This document shows, piece by piece, positions 24,097-34,180 of a stretch of 36,639 nt of DNA. The position numbers and the translations under genes are program-made. Each line of letters opens with the position of its first letter. The first letter of the stretch is position 1. The notes below the pieces were generated by a model. That model had not been told where the DNA came from, ran no database searches, and saw only the letters and a list, made by a program, of their open reading frames with translations. This DNA comes from Pelagibacterium sp. (GTDB taxonomy: Bacteria > Pseudomonadota > Alphaproteobacteria > Rhizobiales > Devosiaceae): contig PBNW01000055.1 in the NCBI GenBank assembly GCA_002723255.1, forward strand, positions 1-36,639. The letters run 5' to 3'.

Positions 24097-25806
24097 ATGA
24101 CCGACGCCGCCACTCTCGCCCGCATGATCCGCGCAGGACGTGGGCTCGACCCTGCCGATCTGGTCGTCAAAAACGTCAAACGGCTTGATATCGTGACCGG
24201 CGAGATCATCCAGACCGATATCGCCATCGTCGCCGATCGCATCGTCGGCACTCATGGTGCCTATGAAGGCAATGCCGAAATCGACGGCGCAAGCCGTTTC
24301 GCCGTGCCCGGCTTTATCGATACCCACCTCCATATCGAGTCCTCGCTGGTCACCCCGCTCGAATTCGACCGCTGTGTGCTGCCCCACGGGGTGACGACCG
24401 TCATCTGCGACCCGCACGAAATCGCCAATGTGCTGGGGGCCAAAGGCATTCGCTATTTTCTCGATTGCGCCGAACGCTCGATCATGGACATGCGCATCAA
24501 TCTCTCCTCCCGCGTGCCGGCCACACCGTTCGAGACGGCAGGCGCACGGCTTGAGATCGACGATTTGTTGCGTTTTGCCGATCATCCCAAAATCATCGGC
24601 CTTGCCGAGATGATGAATTTCCCCGGCGTCATCAATGGCGATCCAGCCATTCTGGCCAAGCTCGAAGCCTTCCAGCACCGGCATATGGACGGCCACGCGC
24701 CCCTGCTGTCGGGCCTCGACCTCAACGCCTATCTCGCCGCCGGTATCCGCACCGATCACGAAGCGACCAGCGCCAAGGAGGCCCGCGAAAAGCTATCCAA
24801 AGGCATGGCCATCCTCATTCGCGAGGGTTCGGTGTCAAAAGACCTCGACGCACTTGCGGAAATACTCGACGCCAACACCTCGGCCTTCGTTGCGTTGTGC
24901 ACCGACGACCGCAATCCGCTCGATATCGCCGAAGAAGGCCATCTCGATTCCTCGATCCGCCGCCTGATCGCGCATGGCTGTCCGGTTCACCACGTCTATC
25001 GCGCCGCTTCCCATTCTGCAGCCCGCATTTTCGGCCTCAAGGATCGCGGCCACGTTGCGCCGGGCTGGCGCGCCGACATTGCCCTGCTCGACAGTCTTGA
25101 AGACTGCCACGTCTCCGATGTCGTTTCGGCCGGTCGCCTCGTCACCGAAGCGCTCTGGGCAACCCGCGAACAGATAAGTCCGGTCGGGCTCGATTCCATG
25201 AAGGCAACGCCGGTGGAGCCTTCGGCCTTCATCACCGCCCCCAATCCCGACAAGAACGAAGTCCCGGTAATCGGCGTCAAACCCGGCCTTATCCTCACTT
25301 TCCGCGAAAGCGCGGCCCTCGCCAGCGACGAAGCCGGCCTCAAACCGGATACAAGTGCCGACGTCATCAAGGTGGCAGTCATCGAAAGGCACGGCATCAA
25401 CGGCAATATCGGCCGGTCCTTCGTCAAGGGCTTTGGCCTCAAACGCGGCGCCATCGCCTCGTCAGTCGGCCATGACAGCCACAACATCACCGTGGTCGGC
25501 GTGACCGATGAAGACATGGCCCTGGCCGTCAATCGCCTCATCGAAATCGGCGGAGGGTTTTCCGTCGCCTGCGAGGGCGAAATCCTCGCCGATCTTGCCC
25601 TGCCCATTGCCGGACTGATGAGCCCGGAACCCTTCGAGATCGTCACCGAACATCTAGAGCATCTGCGCCACGCGGCAAAAGCGCTCGATTGCACTCTGCC
25701 CGAACCCTTCCTTCAGGTCGCTTTTCTTGCACTTCCCGTCATCCCGCATCTGAAAATGACCGACAACGGCCTGTTTGACGTCGACAAGTTCGATTTCGTC
25801 TCGTGA
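24097..25806 (+). CDS. ade: adenine deaminase
   Basis: The 569-residue amidohydrolase converts adenine to hypoxanthine and ammonia. The metal-binding HxH is in PGFIDTHLHIESS (H77, H79). Further adenine-deaminase blocks are VICDPHEIANVLG, MNFPGVINGD, GHAPLLSGLDLNAYLAAGIRTDHE and CTDDRNP. The C-terminal domain GRSFVKGFGLKRGAIASSVGHDSHNITVVG is specific to this family and separates it from other amidohydrolases. AAGGA upstream and ATG 24097 fix the start. It sits directly after the purine transporter, so imported adenine would enter the xanthine pathway encoded further on. Confidence 0.96.
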   Translation: MTDAATLARMIRAGRGLDPADLVVKNVKRLDIVTGEIIQTDIAIVADRIVGTHGAYEGNAEIDGASRFAVPGFIDTHLHIESSLVTPLEFDRCVLPHGVTTVICDPHEIANVLGAKGIRYFLDCAERSIMDMRINLSSRVPATPFETAGARLEIDDLLRFADHPKIIGLAEMMNFPGVINGDPAILAKLEAFQHRHMDGHAPLLSGLDLNAYLAAGIRTDHEATSAKEAREKLSKGMAILIREGSVSKDLDALAEILDANTSAFVALCTDDRNPLDIAEEGHLDSSIRRLIAHGCPVHHVYRAASHSAARIFGLKDRGHVAPGWRADIALLDSLEDCHVSDVVSAGRLVTEALWATREQISPVGLDSMKATPVEPSAFITAPNPDKNEVPVIGVKPGLILTFRESAALASDEAGLKPDTSADVIKVAVIERHGINGNIGRSFVKGFGLKRGAIASSVGHDSHNITVVGVTDEDMALAVNRLIEIGGGFSVACEGEILADLALPIAGLMSPEPFEIVTEHLEHLRHAAKALDCTLPEPFLQVAFLALPVIPHLKMTDNGLFDVDKFDFVS

Positions 25807-25852
25807 TCGCGCATGGCTTGATTAAGCCACTTTCCCTCTTATCTTTTAGGGC

Positions 25853-26239
25853 ATGACCAAAGAGCGGACCCGCCTCGAACGCCTGTTCCTTCGCCTCGAA
25901 GCGCGCTTTCCGCGCTTTGCGATGGTGATTTACGTCTTGCGCCAGCCTTGGGCCATGCTCATTCGCATTCCACTGGGCATCCTGTTGTGCCTAGGCGGCA
26001 TTGCGTCCTTTCTCCCGATTCTCGGCATCTGGATGCTACCGCTCGGCCTGTTGTTGCTGGCCATCGACCTGCCTTTCCTCCAGCGCCCAATGAACGGAAT
26101 CATCTTGCGCGGCGAACGCCAATGGGACCTCTGGCGCCGCAGCCGACGCGACCGGAAATCAGGGCAGAATACCTCAGATAGCAAGAAAAAGGCACAGCAG
26201 GATCCGCGCCTTTCCGACAAGCGCGAAGATTATCGCTGA
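25853..26239 (+). CDS. small membrane protein of unknown function (PGPGW-like)
   Basis: The 128-residue protein has a basic N-terminus (about 1-35), a hydrophobic hairpin at about 37-67 ([38 protein letters not shown]) split as two membrane helices, and a strongly basic, polar tail. The pattern of a glycine/proline turn between two helices resembles the PGPGW small membrane protein group, though the exact motif is not present. Function is unknown. Its last 10 bp overlap the end of glcB on the other strand, and it may be co-transcribed with ade, 46 bp upstream. No signal for membrane export beyond the helices is seen. Confidence 0.65.
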   Translation: MTKERTRLERLFLRLEARFPRFAMVIYVLRQPWAMLIRIPLGILLCLGGIASFLPILGIWMLPLGLLLLAIDLPFLQRPMNGIILRGERQWDLWRRSRRDRKSGQNTSDSKKKAQQDPRLSDKREDYR

Positions 26240-28398
26240 GCCTTCTTTTCGGCCCGCTTGGCGTGCAAGAGCGGTTCGGTGTAGCCAGACGGCTGCTCGA
26301 CCCCTTCAAGCGCCAGCGCCAATGCGGCCTGAAAGGCGATCGAGTGCTCCGGATCGTCACTCATCGCCTCATACCCCGGATCGCCCGCATTCTGTTCGTC
26401 GACGACCCTGGCCATCCGGGTGAAGGTGGCCACCACCTCGTCCTGGGTCACCACCCCATGCCAGAGCCAGTTGGCAATCGCTTGCGATGAAATGCGGCAG
26501 GTCGCGCGGTCTTCCATAAGCCCCACATTGTTGATGTCGGGCACTTTCGAGCACCCCACTCCCGCATCGACCCAGCGCACAACATAGCCCAGGATCCCCT
26601 GGGCGTTGTTTTCGAGTTCGCGCTGGATCTGCTCGGGCGAAAGCGATGCAGGATCGAGCACCGGCATAGAGAAGAGCTCGGTCAGCGTCGGAATGGGTTC
26701 GTTGTGCCGGCGTTTTTGCGCTTCGAACACGTCGACCTCATGATAATGCAGCGCGTGCAGCGTTGCCGCCGTCGGCGAGGGCACCCAGGCGCAATTGGCG
26801 CCCGATCTGGGGTGGCCGATCTTCTGCTCCATCATCGCCGCCATATCGTCGGGCCGGGCCCACATGCCCTTGCCGATCTGGGCACGGCCCGTCAGCCCGC
26901 AGGCAATCCCGATGGTGACGTTGCGATCCTCGTAGGCCCCAATCCAGCGCTCGGCCTTGATCTGGTCCTTGAGCAGCACCGGGCCGGCCTCCATGGACGT
27001 ATGGATTTCATCGCCCGTCCGGTCGAGAAACCCGGTATTGATGAAAAACACCCGCTCGCGCGCCGCATAAATGCAGGCCTTGAGATTGGCCGATGTCCGG
27101 CGCTCCTCGTCCATGATGCCAATCTTGATTGTGTTGAGCGGCAGTCCGAGGATTTTTTCCACCTCCCCGAACACATTGCACGCAAACAGCACCTCGGTCG
27201 GCCCGTGCATCTTGGGCTTGACGATATAGATCGAGCCGGTTGTGGAATTGGCCTTCCGCTTGAGGTCGTGCAGGGCGCAAAGCGTGGTGATCGCTGCATC
27301 CATCAGCCCCTCCCCGATCGGCTGCCCCTCCGCATCGAGGATGGCATCGGTCGTCATCAGATGCCCGACATTGCGCACCAGCAGCAGCGCGCGACCCTTG
27401 AGGTTGAGCGACGATCCATCCGGCGCCGTATAGACCCGGTCAGCATTGAGCGTCCGCGTTACGCTCTTGCCGCCCTTTTCGAACGTATCGGCCAGATCGC
27501 CCTTCATCAGCCCCAGCCAGTTGCGATAGACCCCGACCTTGTCCTCGGCATCCACCGCCGCGACCGAATCCTCGCAGTCCTGAATTGTGGTCAGCGCGCT
27601 TTCGATGACAACATCGGCAAGATGAGCCGGATGGTCCTTGCCCACCGGATGGCTGGCGTCGATCACCAGCTCGACATGCAGCCCGTGATGCTTGAGCAGG
27701 ATCCGCAGCAGGTCGCCATCGCGTGAATAGCCAGCGAACGCCTCGGGATAAGCCAGTTTCGCCGGACCATCCTGGCTTTCGATCACCAGTCTGGCGCCAT
27801 CGCCCGATGTATCGACCCCATACCGCGTCACGGCCCAATGCTTGACCCCGAGCAGCGGAAACGCCTCATCGAGAAAATGCCCGGCCCGCGCAAACACCTC
27901 CGCACCGCGCCTGGGATTGTACTCACGCCCCGGCGCCAGCTCGCCTTCCCGCGCAATCACATCGGTGCCGTAAAGCGCATCGTACAGGCTGTCCCAGCGC
28001 GCATTGGCAGCGTTGAGCGCATAGCGGGCATTGGAGACCGGCACAACAAGCTGCGGCCCGCTGATCGAGGCGATCTCGGGATCGAGATTTTCGGTTTCGA
28101 TCCGAAAATCCTCCGGCTCGTCTTCGAGATATCTGATCTCGCGCAGGAACGCTTCATAAGCCGCCGGATCCCGCGTTGCCGGACCATTGTCGCGATGCCA
28201 GTCATCGATCTGGTTCTGCATGCGGTCGCGGATTTCCAAAAGCTCGCGATTGCCCGGCATATAGGCCGCAACCATCTCGGCAAACCCTGCCCAGAAACGA
28301 TCCGACGCGAGATCGAGCCCCTTTAGTGCCTCAGTCTCGACAAACCCCGCAAGCCGTTCATCGACCTGCAAACCGGCCCGTTTGACATAGCTGCTCAT
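26230..28398 (-). CDS. glcB: malate synthase G
   Basis: The 722-residue enzyme condenses glyoxylate and acetyl-CoA to malate. The monomeric G form is recognised by length and by the blocks [68 protein letters not shown] and [21 protein letters not shown]. The frame is open to 28536, but ATG 28398 has GAGGAGAG about five bases upstream and begins MSSYVKRAG. It lies 88 bp behind guaD on the same strand. In this setting it would consume glyoxylate released from allantoin breakdown, besides a role in glyoxylate or C2 metabolism. No isocitrate lyase gene is in the window. Its 3' end overlaps the convergent small membrane protein gene by 10 bp. Confidence 0.96.
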   Translation of the reverse strand: MSSYVKRAGLQVDERLAGFVETEALKGLDLASDRFWAGFAEMVAAYMPGNRELLEIRDRMQNQIDDWHRDNGPATRDPAAYEAFLREIRYLEDEPEDFRIETENLDPEIASISGPQLVVPVSNARYALNAANARWDSLYDALYGTDVIAREGELAPGREYNPRRGAEVFARAGHFLDEAFPLLGVKHWAVTRYGVDTSGDGARLVIESQDGPAKLAYPEAFAGYSRDGDLLRILLKHHGLHVELVIDASHPVGKDHPAHLADVVIESALTTIQDCEDSVAAVDAEDKVGVYRNWLGLMKGDLADTFEKGGKSVTRTLNADRVYTAPDGSSLNLKGRALLLVRNVGHLMTTDAILDAEGQPIGEGLMDAAITTLCALHDLKRKANSTTGSIYIVKPKMHGPTEVLFACNVFGEVEKILGLPLNTIKIGIMDEERRTSANLKACIYAARERVFFINTGFLDRTGDEIHTSMEAGPVLLKDQIKAERWIGAYEDRNVTIGIACGLTGRAQIGKGMWARPDDMAAMMEQKIGHPRSGANCAWVPSPTAATLHALHYHEVDVFEAQKRRHNEPIPTLTELFSMPVLDPASLSPEQIQRELENNAQGILGYVVRWVDAGVGCSKVPDINNVGLMEDRATCRISSQAIANWLWHGVVTQDEVVATFTRMARVVDEQNAGDPGYEAMSDDPEHSIAFQAALALALEGVEQPSGYTEPLLHAKRAEKKAQR

Positions 28399-28457
28399 CG
28401 GCTCTCTCCTCATCGTTTCCTGATCGGGTACCGGACGCGCCCCGTTTCGCCAAGCAG

Positions 28458-28478
28458 TCGTGGAAAACCCTTCCACGA
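28458..28478. repeat. inverted repeat between guaD and glcB
   Basis: TCGTGGAA (28458-28465), AACCC, TTCCACGA (28471-28478) is a perfect 8 bp inverted repeat, with another TGTGGAAA just to its right. No U-run follows on the minus strand. It lies 60-80 bp upstream of glcB and could be an operator for malate synthase or an intercistronic hairpin. Confidence 0.4.
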
Positions 28479-28486
28479 TGTGGAAA

Positions 28487-29791
28487 TCAGCGCAATCTCG
28501 CCTTGGCGGCCTCGCCCGCCACATAGGTCTCGGCAATCACCCGGTCATCCCCGCATGTCTGGAGCAAAAACAGCTCCTCGGACAGGCTTTCCACCTGCTC
28601 CATCTTGAGCGTCATATGGGGCAGGGCTCGGGCGTCGAGCACCACGATATCGGCATCGCTCCCTGGCTCCAGCGTACCGATGGTATGCTCAAGCGATAAG
28701 GCCCGCGCATTGCCCAGCGTCATCATGAAAAAGCTCTCGAGCGGCGAGAGGCGCTGGCCGCGCAATTGCAGCACCTTGTACCCTTCGTCGAGCGTGCGCA
28801 GCATGGAATAGGATGTCCCACCGCCCACATCGGTCGCCACCCCGATCCGCACATTGGATTCCATCAGCCGCTCGCGGTCGAACAGCCCCGACCCGATGAA
28901 CAAATTCGATGTCGGGCAGAACACCGCCACCGATCCGGTCTCCGAAAGCGCTTCGATTTCCCGATCGGTCATGTGAATGCAATGGCCGAGCAATGTCTTG
29001 GGCCCGAGAAGGCCGTAATGCTCATAAACCCCGACGTAGTCCGGCAAATTGGGAAACAGCTCCCTGATAAATTCGATCTCGCCCAGGCTCTCGTTCACAT
29101 GCGTCTGCACATAGGCATCGGAAAATTCGCGCACCAGGTCCTGGGTCATCTCCATCTGCGCATGGGTGGAGGTCAGTGCGAACCGCGGCGTGATCGCGTA
29201 ATGCAGCCGCCCGACGCCATCCCATTTCTCCAGCAATGCCTTGCTTTCGTCATACCCCCGCTGCGGCGTATCGAGCAGCCCTTGGGGCGCATTGCGGCCC
29301 ATCATCACCTTACCGGCGACCATTCGCATGCCGCGCTTTTTCGCCTCAGTGAAAAACGCATCCACCGATTCCGGATGCACCGAGCAATAGACCGCCGCCG
29401 TCGTCGTCCCGTACCGCACCAGTTCGTCACAGAACAGCGAGGCGATCCGCGCCGCATGCTCGGCATCGGCAAAGCGCTGTTCCTCAACGAATGTATAGGT
29501 GTCGAGCCATTCCAAGAGGTCCTTGGCATAGGACCCGATGACCTGCATCTGCGGATAATGGATATGGGTGTCGATAAACCCCGGCAGGATCAGCCCGGGC
29601 CGATGGTCGATCACCTCTGCCTTGGGCGCGACGAGCTTCAGCCCATCATTGTATTCGCCCGTCGAGACGATCCGGCCCTGATCGACAACCACCGCCCCAT
29701 CCTCGATATAGCGGTAGCTGTCGTGATCGTCCGGCCCCGATGGCTCGGAATTGAAGCTCAATACGCGACCGCGCAGAATCTTTGCGGTCAC
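28487..29791 (-). CDS. guaD: guanine deaminase
   Basis: The 434-residue zinc amidohydrolase turns guanine into xanthine and ammonia. The metal site starts in [28 protein letters not shown] (H76, H78), where HYPQ and LLEWL are typical of guanine deaminase. Further blocks are EERFAD-like [40 protein letters not shown] and the late metal aspartate in [17 protein letters not shown]-like [16 protein letters not shown]. The start is GTG 29791, overlapping the puuD stop as GTGA, with GGGGAG upstream. It is the last of the six minus-strand purine genes before glcB and feeds xanthine to the Xdh enzyme. Confidence 0.95.
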   Translation of the reverse strand: MTAKILRGRVLSFNSEPSGPDDHDSYRYIEDGAVVVDQGRIVSTGEYNDGLKLVAPKAEVIDHRPGLILPGFIDTHIHYPQMQVIGSYAKDLLEWLDTYTFVEEQRFADAEHAARIASLFCDELVRYGTTTAAVYCSVHPESVDAFFTEAKKRGMRMVAGKVMMGRNAPQGLLDTPQRGYDESKALLEKWDGVGRLHYAITPRFALTSTHAQMEMTQDLVREFSDAYVQTHVNESLGEIEFIRELFPNLPDYVGVYEHYGLLGPKTLLGHCIHMTDREIEALSETGSVAVFCPTSNLFIGSGLFDRERLMESNVRIGVATDVGGGTSYSMLRTLDEGYKVLQLRGQRLSPLESFFMMTLGNARALSLEHTIGTLEPGSDADIVVLDARALPHMTLKMEQVESLSEELFLLQTCGDDRVIAETYVAGEAAKARLR

Positions 29792-31017
29792 AGGCTCCGC
29801 TCCCCGGTCACCGACTGGTACCAGACGGACAGCATCTGTCGCTCCTCATCGGTCATGAACGACACGTTTCCCGGCGGCATGGCGTGGCTGCGGGCAGACT
29901 GGATGTAGATTTCCCGCGCGTGTTGGGCGATCAGGTCAGGCGTATCGAGCCGTACATCCTTGGGCGCCATATGCACGCCCTCATAGGCCGGCTCGGCCGC
30001 GTGGCACATCGAGCAGCGGCCAAGCACGATCTGGGATGCCTGCTGAAAATGAGCATCATCCATGAACGCTTGCGATGTCTGGCTCACGCTCCCGGCTTCC
30101 GCCTGCCCCCTGGGATAGCTCGAAAGCCAGATAATCCCGATAAATAGAACAAGCGCCAGCGCAAACGTCCAATATTCGCGCCGTCCGGTCGCATGCATGG
30201 TGTTAAAGAAATGCCGGATCACCACCCCGATCAGAAAGATCAGCCCGGCAATCGCCCAGCTGTATTCTGTGGCGAACGCCAGTGGATAGTGGTTCGAGAG
30301 CATGAAGAACAACACCGGCAGCGTCAGGTAATTGTTGTGCACGCTGCGCTGCTTGCTCTGTGCCCCCAGTGCCGGATCGGGCGCCTCGCCCGCCTTCATC
30401 GAAGCGACGATTTTCTTTTGATTTGGAATGATGATGAAAAAGACATTCGCCGACATGATCGTCGCCGTGAACGCGCCCATATGCAGGAAGGCGGCGCGAC
30501 CGGTAAACACCTGCATATAGCCCCACGACATGGCCAGCAGGATCAAGAACAGGATGATCATCAGCCCGTTCTGACTCTTGCCCAGAACCGATTTGCACAA
30601 CAGATCGTAAAGCACCCAGCCGAGAGCAAGCGAGGCCAGCGAAATGGCGATCGCCACCGGCGCCTCGACATCGAGTACCGTACGGTCGATCAAAAACAGG
30701 TCGGCGCCCGCGTAATAGACGATGATAAGCATCGCGAACCCGGTCAGCCAGGTCGAATAACTCTCCCATTTGAACCAGATCAGGTGCTCGGGCAGGTTTG
30801 GCGGCGCCACCATATATTTGTTGATATGGTAGAACCCGCCCCCATGCACCTGCCACTCCTCACCCTGCACGCCCGCGGGCAGACCGGCATGCTTGCGCAG
30901 CCCAAGATCGAGCGCGATGAAATAAAACTACGAACCGATCCACGCGATCCCCACGATCACATGGCTCCAGCGCACGGCAAACGCCATCCATTCCCAAAAC
31001 AGCGTGAAATCAGTCAT
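29788..31017 (-). pseudogene. puuD: urate hydroxylase/oxidase PuuD with an in-frame amber stop at codon 30
   Basis: Read from ATG 31017, the gene encodes 409 codons of a PuuD-type membrane urate oxidase (urate to 5-hydroxyisourate). Codons 1-29 give MTDFTLFWEW onward to IAWIGS, then TAG at 30928-30930, then FYFIALDLGLRK in the same frame. The family normally has a serine there (IGSSFYF), so a TCG to TAG change of one base explains it. All else is intact: about eight membrane helices, HGGGFYHI near residue 60, and a C-terminal cytochrome c domain with CSMCH at about 335-339 and MPPGN as a candidate distal ligand region. A restart at GTG 30870 (codon 50) would lose the first helix and has no good ribosome site. 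It could be a true pseudogene, suppressed amber, or a sequencing error. The gene lies between xdhC and guaD. Confidence 0.85.
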
Positions 31018-31043
31018 TTATCGTTTTGCCCCAACTCTAAACC

Positions 31044-31847
31044 TTATCCGGCCAGCGCCCGTAAAATCTCTGCCGCCGTAAGCGCCGCGATCACCTCGGG
31101 TCGCTTGTCATGAACATCGGCCCCGCCGATCGGCATAGCAAGCCTTTCGACCATTTCCGTATCCAGCCCCATGTCCGAAAGCCAGCTTTTGAAGGTGGCC
31201 TTTTTGGTTTTCGAGCCGATCATCCCCACATATGCCGCATCCCCACGCATCAGCGCTTCCGAAGCGACCAGAAAATCGAGCCCATGATCGTGGGTGAGAA
31301 CCACAAAGCACGAGCCCTTCGGCGCCTCGCGCACCAGCGCTTCGGCCACTGGAACGTGCCGCGCTTCCACCCCGTGCGGCACCTTGGCAATTTCGGCTGC
31401 ACGATTGTCCACAACCAGCGTGCGCAACGGCAAAAGCGATAAGGCCTGACCCAGCGCGTTGCCCACATGCCCTGCCCCGAACACATAGACATGGGGCCGC
31501 GCCATATAAGCCCGTTCGGCCCGCACCCGCACATCCTGAGCAACATCGGCATCGACCGCCCGCATACCGATGGCCACGCGACCGCCACAGCATTGCCCGA
31601 TCTCGGGCCCGAGCGGGATATCGAGGGCCGCTGCGGCTTCCCCTGAAGTCAGCGCCTCGCGTGCCCTCGCGATAGCCAGAAATTCGAGTTGACCACCGCC
31701 GATGGTGCCGATTTCGTTCTCGGACGAAACCACCATCCACGCCCCCGCCTCGCGCGGCGTTGAGCCCTTTGCTTCTGTCACTTCGACCAGAACGGCCTGC
31801 CTGTGGCGGTCGAGGAAATCGCGCAATTGTTGCGGCGTTACGCTCAC
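31044..31847 (-). CDS. xdhC: xanthine dehydrogenase accessory protein XdhC
   Basis: The 267-residue cytoplasmic protein binds molybdenum cofactor, helps its sulfuration and inserts it into xanthine dehydrogenase. The N-terminal part has VLVEVTEAKGSTPREAGAWMVV and IGGGQLEFLAI with GQCCGGRV, all typical of XdhC/CoxI. The C-terminal Rossmann part begins VYVFGAGHVGNALGQAL and contains YVGMIGSKTKKATF. The start is GTG 31847, overlapping the xdhB stop as GTGA. It is followed by puuD after 26 bp. Length matches the family. Confidence 0.95.
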   Translation of the reverse strand: MSVTPQQLRDFLDRHRQAVLVEVTEAKGSTPREAGAWMVVSSENEIGTIGGGQLEFLAIARAREALTSGEAAAALDIPLGPEIGQCCGGRVAIGMRAVDADVAQDVRVRAERAYMARPHVYVFGAGHVGNALGQALSLLPLRTLVVDNRAAEIAKVPHGVEARHVPVAEALVREAPKGSCFVVLTHDHGLDFLVASEALMRGDAAYVGMIGSKTKKATFKSWLSDMGLDTEMVERLAMPIGGADVHDKRPEVIAALTAAEILRALAG

Positions 31848-34180
31848 CGCCCTGCCGCCTCGCGCTTTATTCGCTCGATGGTCATCAGCACCCGTTCGGG
31901 CGTGGCCGGTGCATCCATGCGCGGGGCGATCTTGTAGTCGGCAACGCTTGCCGCCGCCATCGAGAGCGCTTCGAACACCGAGAGCGCCAGCATGAAGGGC
32001 GGCTCACCCACTGCCTTGGAACGGCGAATAGTCGGGGCGCTGTTGGCCGACCATTCGGCCAGCTTTACCTCAAATATCCTGGGGACGTCAGACACCACGG
32101 GGATCTTGTAGGTTGAAGGCGCGTGTGTGCGCAATTGCCCCTTGTCGTCCCACCACAATTCCTCGGTGGTCAGCCACCCCATGCCCTGGATGAACCCGCC
32201 CTCGATCTGCCCGATATCAATCGCCGGATTGAGCGATTTGCCCACATCGTGCATCACATCGACGCGCTCCACCATGTATTCCCCGGTCAGGCTGTCGACC
32301 ACCACTTCCGAACACGCAGCACCATAAGCGAAATAGAAGAACGGCTGGCCCTTGCCCGCCGCTCGGTCCCAGTGAATGTCGGGCGTCTTGTAAAACCCTG
32401 CAGCCGAGAGCTGCACGCGGGCCAGATAGGCCTGATCGATGAAATCGGCCCAGTCATAACGCTGGTTGCCCACCATCACGCAATTGGGCTCGAAGCTGAT
32501 GGCGTCCTCGGGCACGTTGAACTTGTCCATCGCGAACCGGACCAGCCGGTCCTTGATCTGCTCGGCGGCATTGGCAGCGGCCATGCCGTTAAGGTCCGAT
32601 CCAGAGGAAGCCGCAGTGGCCGATGTATTAGGCACCTTGCCGGTCGTCGTTGCGGTAATCTTGACCTTGTCGAGATCGATCTGGAAGCAATCGGCCAGAA
32701 CCTGCGCCACCTTGACGTAAAGCCCCTGCCCCATCTCGGTGCCGCCATGGTTGAGATGGACCGACCCATCGCGATAGACATGGACCAGCGCCCCGGCCTG
32801 ATTGAAGGCCGTCATGGTAAAACTGATCCCGAACTTGACCGGCGTCAGCGCTATGCCGCGCTTGAGGACATTGGACGTCCTGTTGAACGCAATGATCTCC
32901 TCGCGCCGCCGGCGATAGTGCGAACTCGCCTCGAGCTCATCCACCACCCGTCCGATGATGTTGTCGGTTACGGTCTGATGATAGGGCGTGAGATTGCGGT
33001 CGGTTTCGCCATAAAAATTGGCCCTGCGGATATCGAGCGGGTCCTTGCCCAGCGCGTAGGCGATGTCCTCGATCCAGCGCTCGCAGCCCACCATGCCTTG
33101 CGGCCCGCCGAACCCGCGGAACGCAGTGTTGGAAACCGTGTTGGTCTTGAGCGGTTTGGATTTGAGCCGCACATTGGGGTAGAAATAGGCGTTGTCGGCA
33201 TGAAACAGGGCCCGGTCGGTCACCGGCCCCGAAAGATCGGCCGAGAACCCGCACCGCGCGGCAAATACCGCATCGACCGCCTCGATCCGGCCCTCATCGT
33301 CATAGCCGACTTCATAATCGACAACGAAATCATGCCGCTTGCCGGTGGCGATCATGTCGTCGTCCCGATCGGGCCTGATCTTGACGGCGCGATTGAATTT
33401 CTTGGCCGCGATGGCAGCAACCGCCGCAAAAAGATTGCTCTGGGTTTCCTTGCCACCAAACCCGCCGCCCATGCGCCGGACCACGACATTGACGGCGTTG
33501 GATGGCACGCCCAGTGCGTGGCCCACCATGTGCTGGACTTCGCTCGGATGCTGGGTGGAGGAATGAACGGTCACCTCGTCATCCTCGCCGGGTATCGCCA
33601 TGGCGATATGGCCTTCGAGATAGAAATGGTCCTGTCCGCCCATTTCCATGGTGCCTTTAACCCGGTTTTTGGCAGCCACCATGCCCGCCGCCACATTGCC
33701 CCGTTCAAGCGTCATGCCCGGAGTCACCAGCGCTCCCCCTGCCTCGCGCGCCGCAGCGACATCGAGTGCAAAGGGCAATTCGGTGTAGCTCACCTGCGCA
33801 AGCCTGGCCGCCCGCCGCGCCGCTTCGCGCGTCGTCGCGACCACAGCAAACAGCGGCTGCCCGAAAAATTCGACCCGCGTTTCGGCAAAGATCGGCTCGT
33901 CATGCTTGCCGGGCTGGGAAATGTCGTTATGCCCGGGCACGTCCGCGGCTGTCAGCACCCCGACCACGCCGGGCGCCTGCCGTACCGCTTCGAGCGCCAG
34001 CGACTGAATTTCCCCATGCGCGTTGGTGGAAAGACCCAGATAGGCATGCAGCGTTCCCGCGGGTTCAAGCATGTCATCGATATATTCGGCCGTTCCCGAT
34101 ACATGCTTGTGCCCGGAATCGTGCTTTTGCGGCACATGCACCCCGCCGCTTATCGTGGCTTTGGTGTCGAGCGCTGTCAC
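31844..34180 (-). CDS. xdhB: xanthine dehydrogenase molybdopterin-binding subunit
   Basis: The 778-residue large subunit holds the molybdenum cofactor and oxidises hypoxanthine and xanthine to urate. Visible blocks are HKHVSGTAEYIDDM near the N-terminus, MGGGFGGKETQ, RGFGGPQGM, LNHGGTEMGQGLYVKVAQV, SAATAASSGSDLNGMA and the catalytic glutamate region KAVGEPPFMLALSVFEAL close to the end. Length is that of bacterial XdhB. The start is GTG 34180, touching the xdhA stop (TAGTG), with AGGTGG upstream. It is coupled to xdhC downstream. Xanthine dehydrogenase is favoured over CO dehydrogenase or aldehyde oxidase by its neighbours guaD, puuD, uraH and puuE. Confidence 0.96.
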   Translation of the reverse strand: MTALDTKATISGGVHVPQKHDSGHKHVSGTAEYIDDMLEPAGTLHAYLGLSTNAHGEIQSLALEAVRQAPGVVGVLTAADVPGHNDISQPGKHDEPIFAETRVEFFGQPLFAVVATTREAARRAARLAQVSYTELPFALDVAAAREAGGALVTPGMTLERGNVAAGMVAAKNRVKGTMEMGGQDHFYLEGHIAMAIPGEDDEVTVHSSTQHPSEVQHMVGHALGVPSNAVNVVVRRMGGGFGGKETQSNLFAAVAAIAAKKFNRAVKIRPDRDDDMIATGKRHDFVVDYEVGYDDEGRIEAVDAVFAARCGFSADLSGPVTDRALFHADNAYFYPNVRLKSKPLKTNTVSNTAFRGFGGPQGMVGCERWIEDIAYALGKDPLDIRRANFYGETDRNLTPYHQTVTDNIIGRVVDELEASSHYRRRREEIIAFNRTSNVLKRGIALTPVKFGISFTMTAFNQAGALVHVYRDGSVHLNHGGTEMGQGLYVKVAQVLADCFQIDLDKVKITATTTGKVPNTSATAASSGSDLNGMAAANAAEQIKDRLVRFAMDKFNVPEDAISFEPNCVMVGNQRYDWADFIDQAYLARVQLSAAGFYKTPDIHWDRAAGKGQPFFYFAYGAACSEVVVDSLTGEYMVERVDVMHDVGKSLNPAIDIGQIEGGFIQGMGWLTTEELWWDDKGQLRTHAPSTYKIPVVSDVPRIFEVKLAEWSANSAPTIRRSKAVGEPPFMLALSVFEALSMAAASVADYKIAPRMDAPATPERVLMTIERIKREAAGR

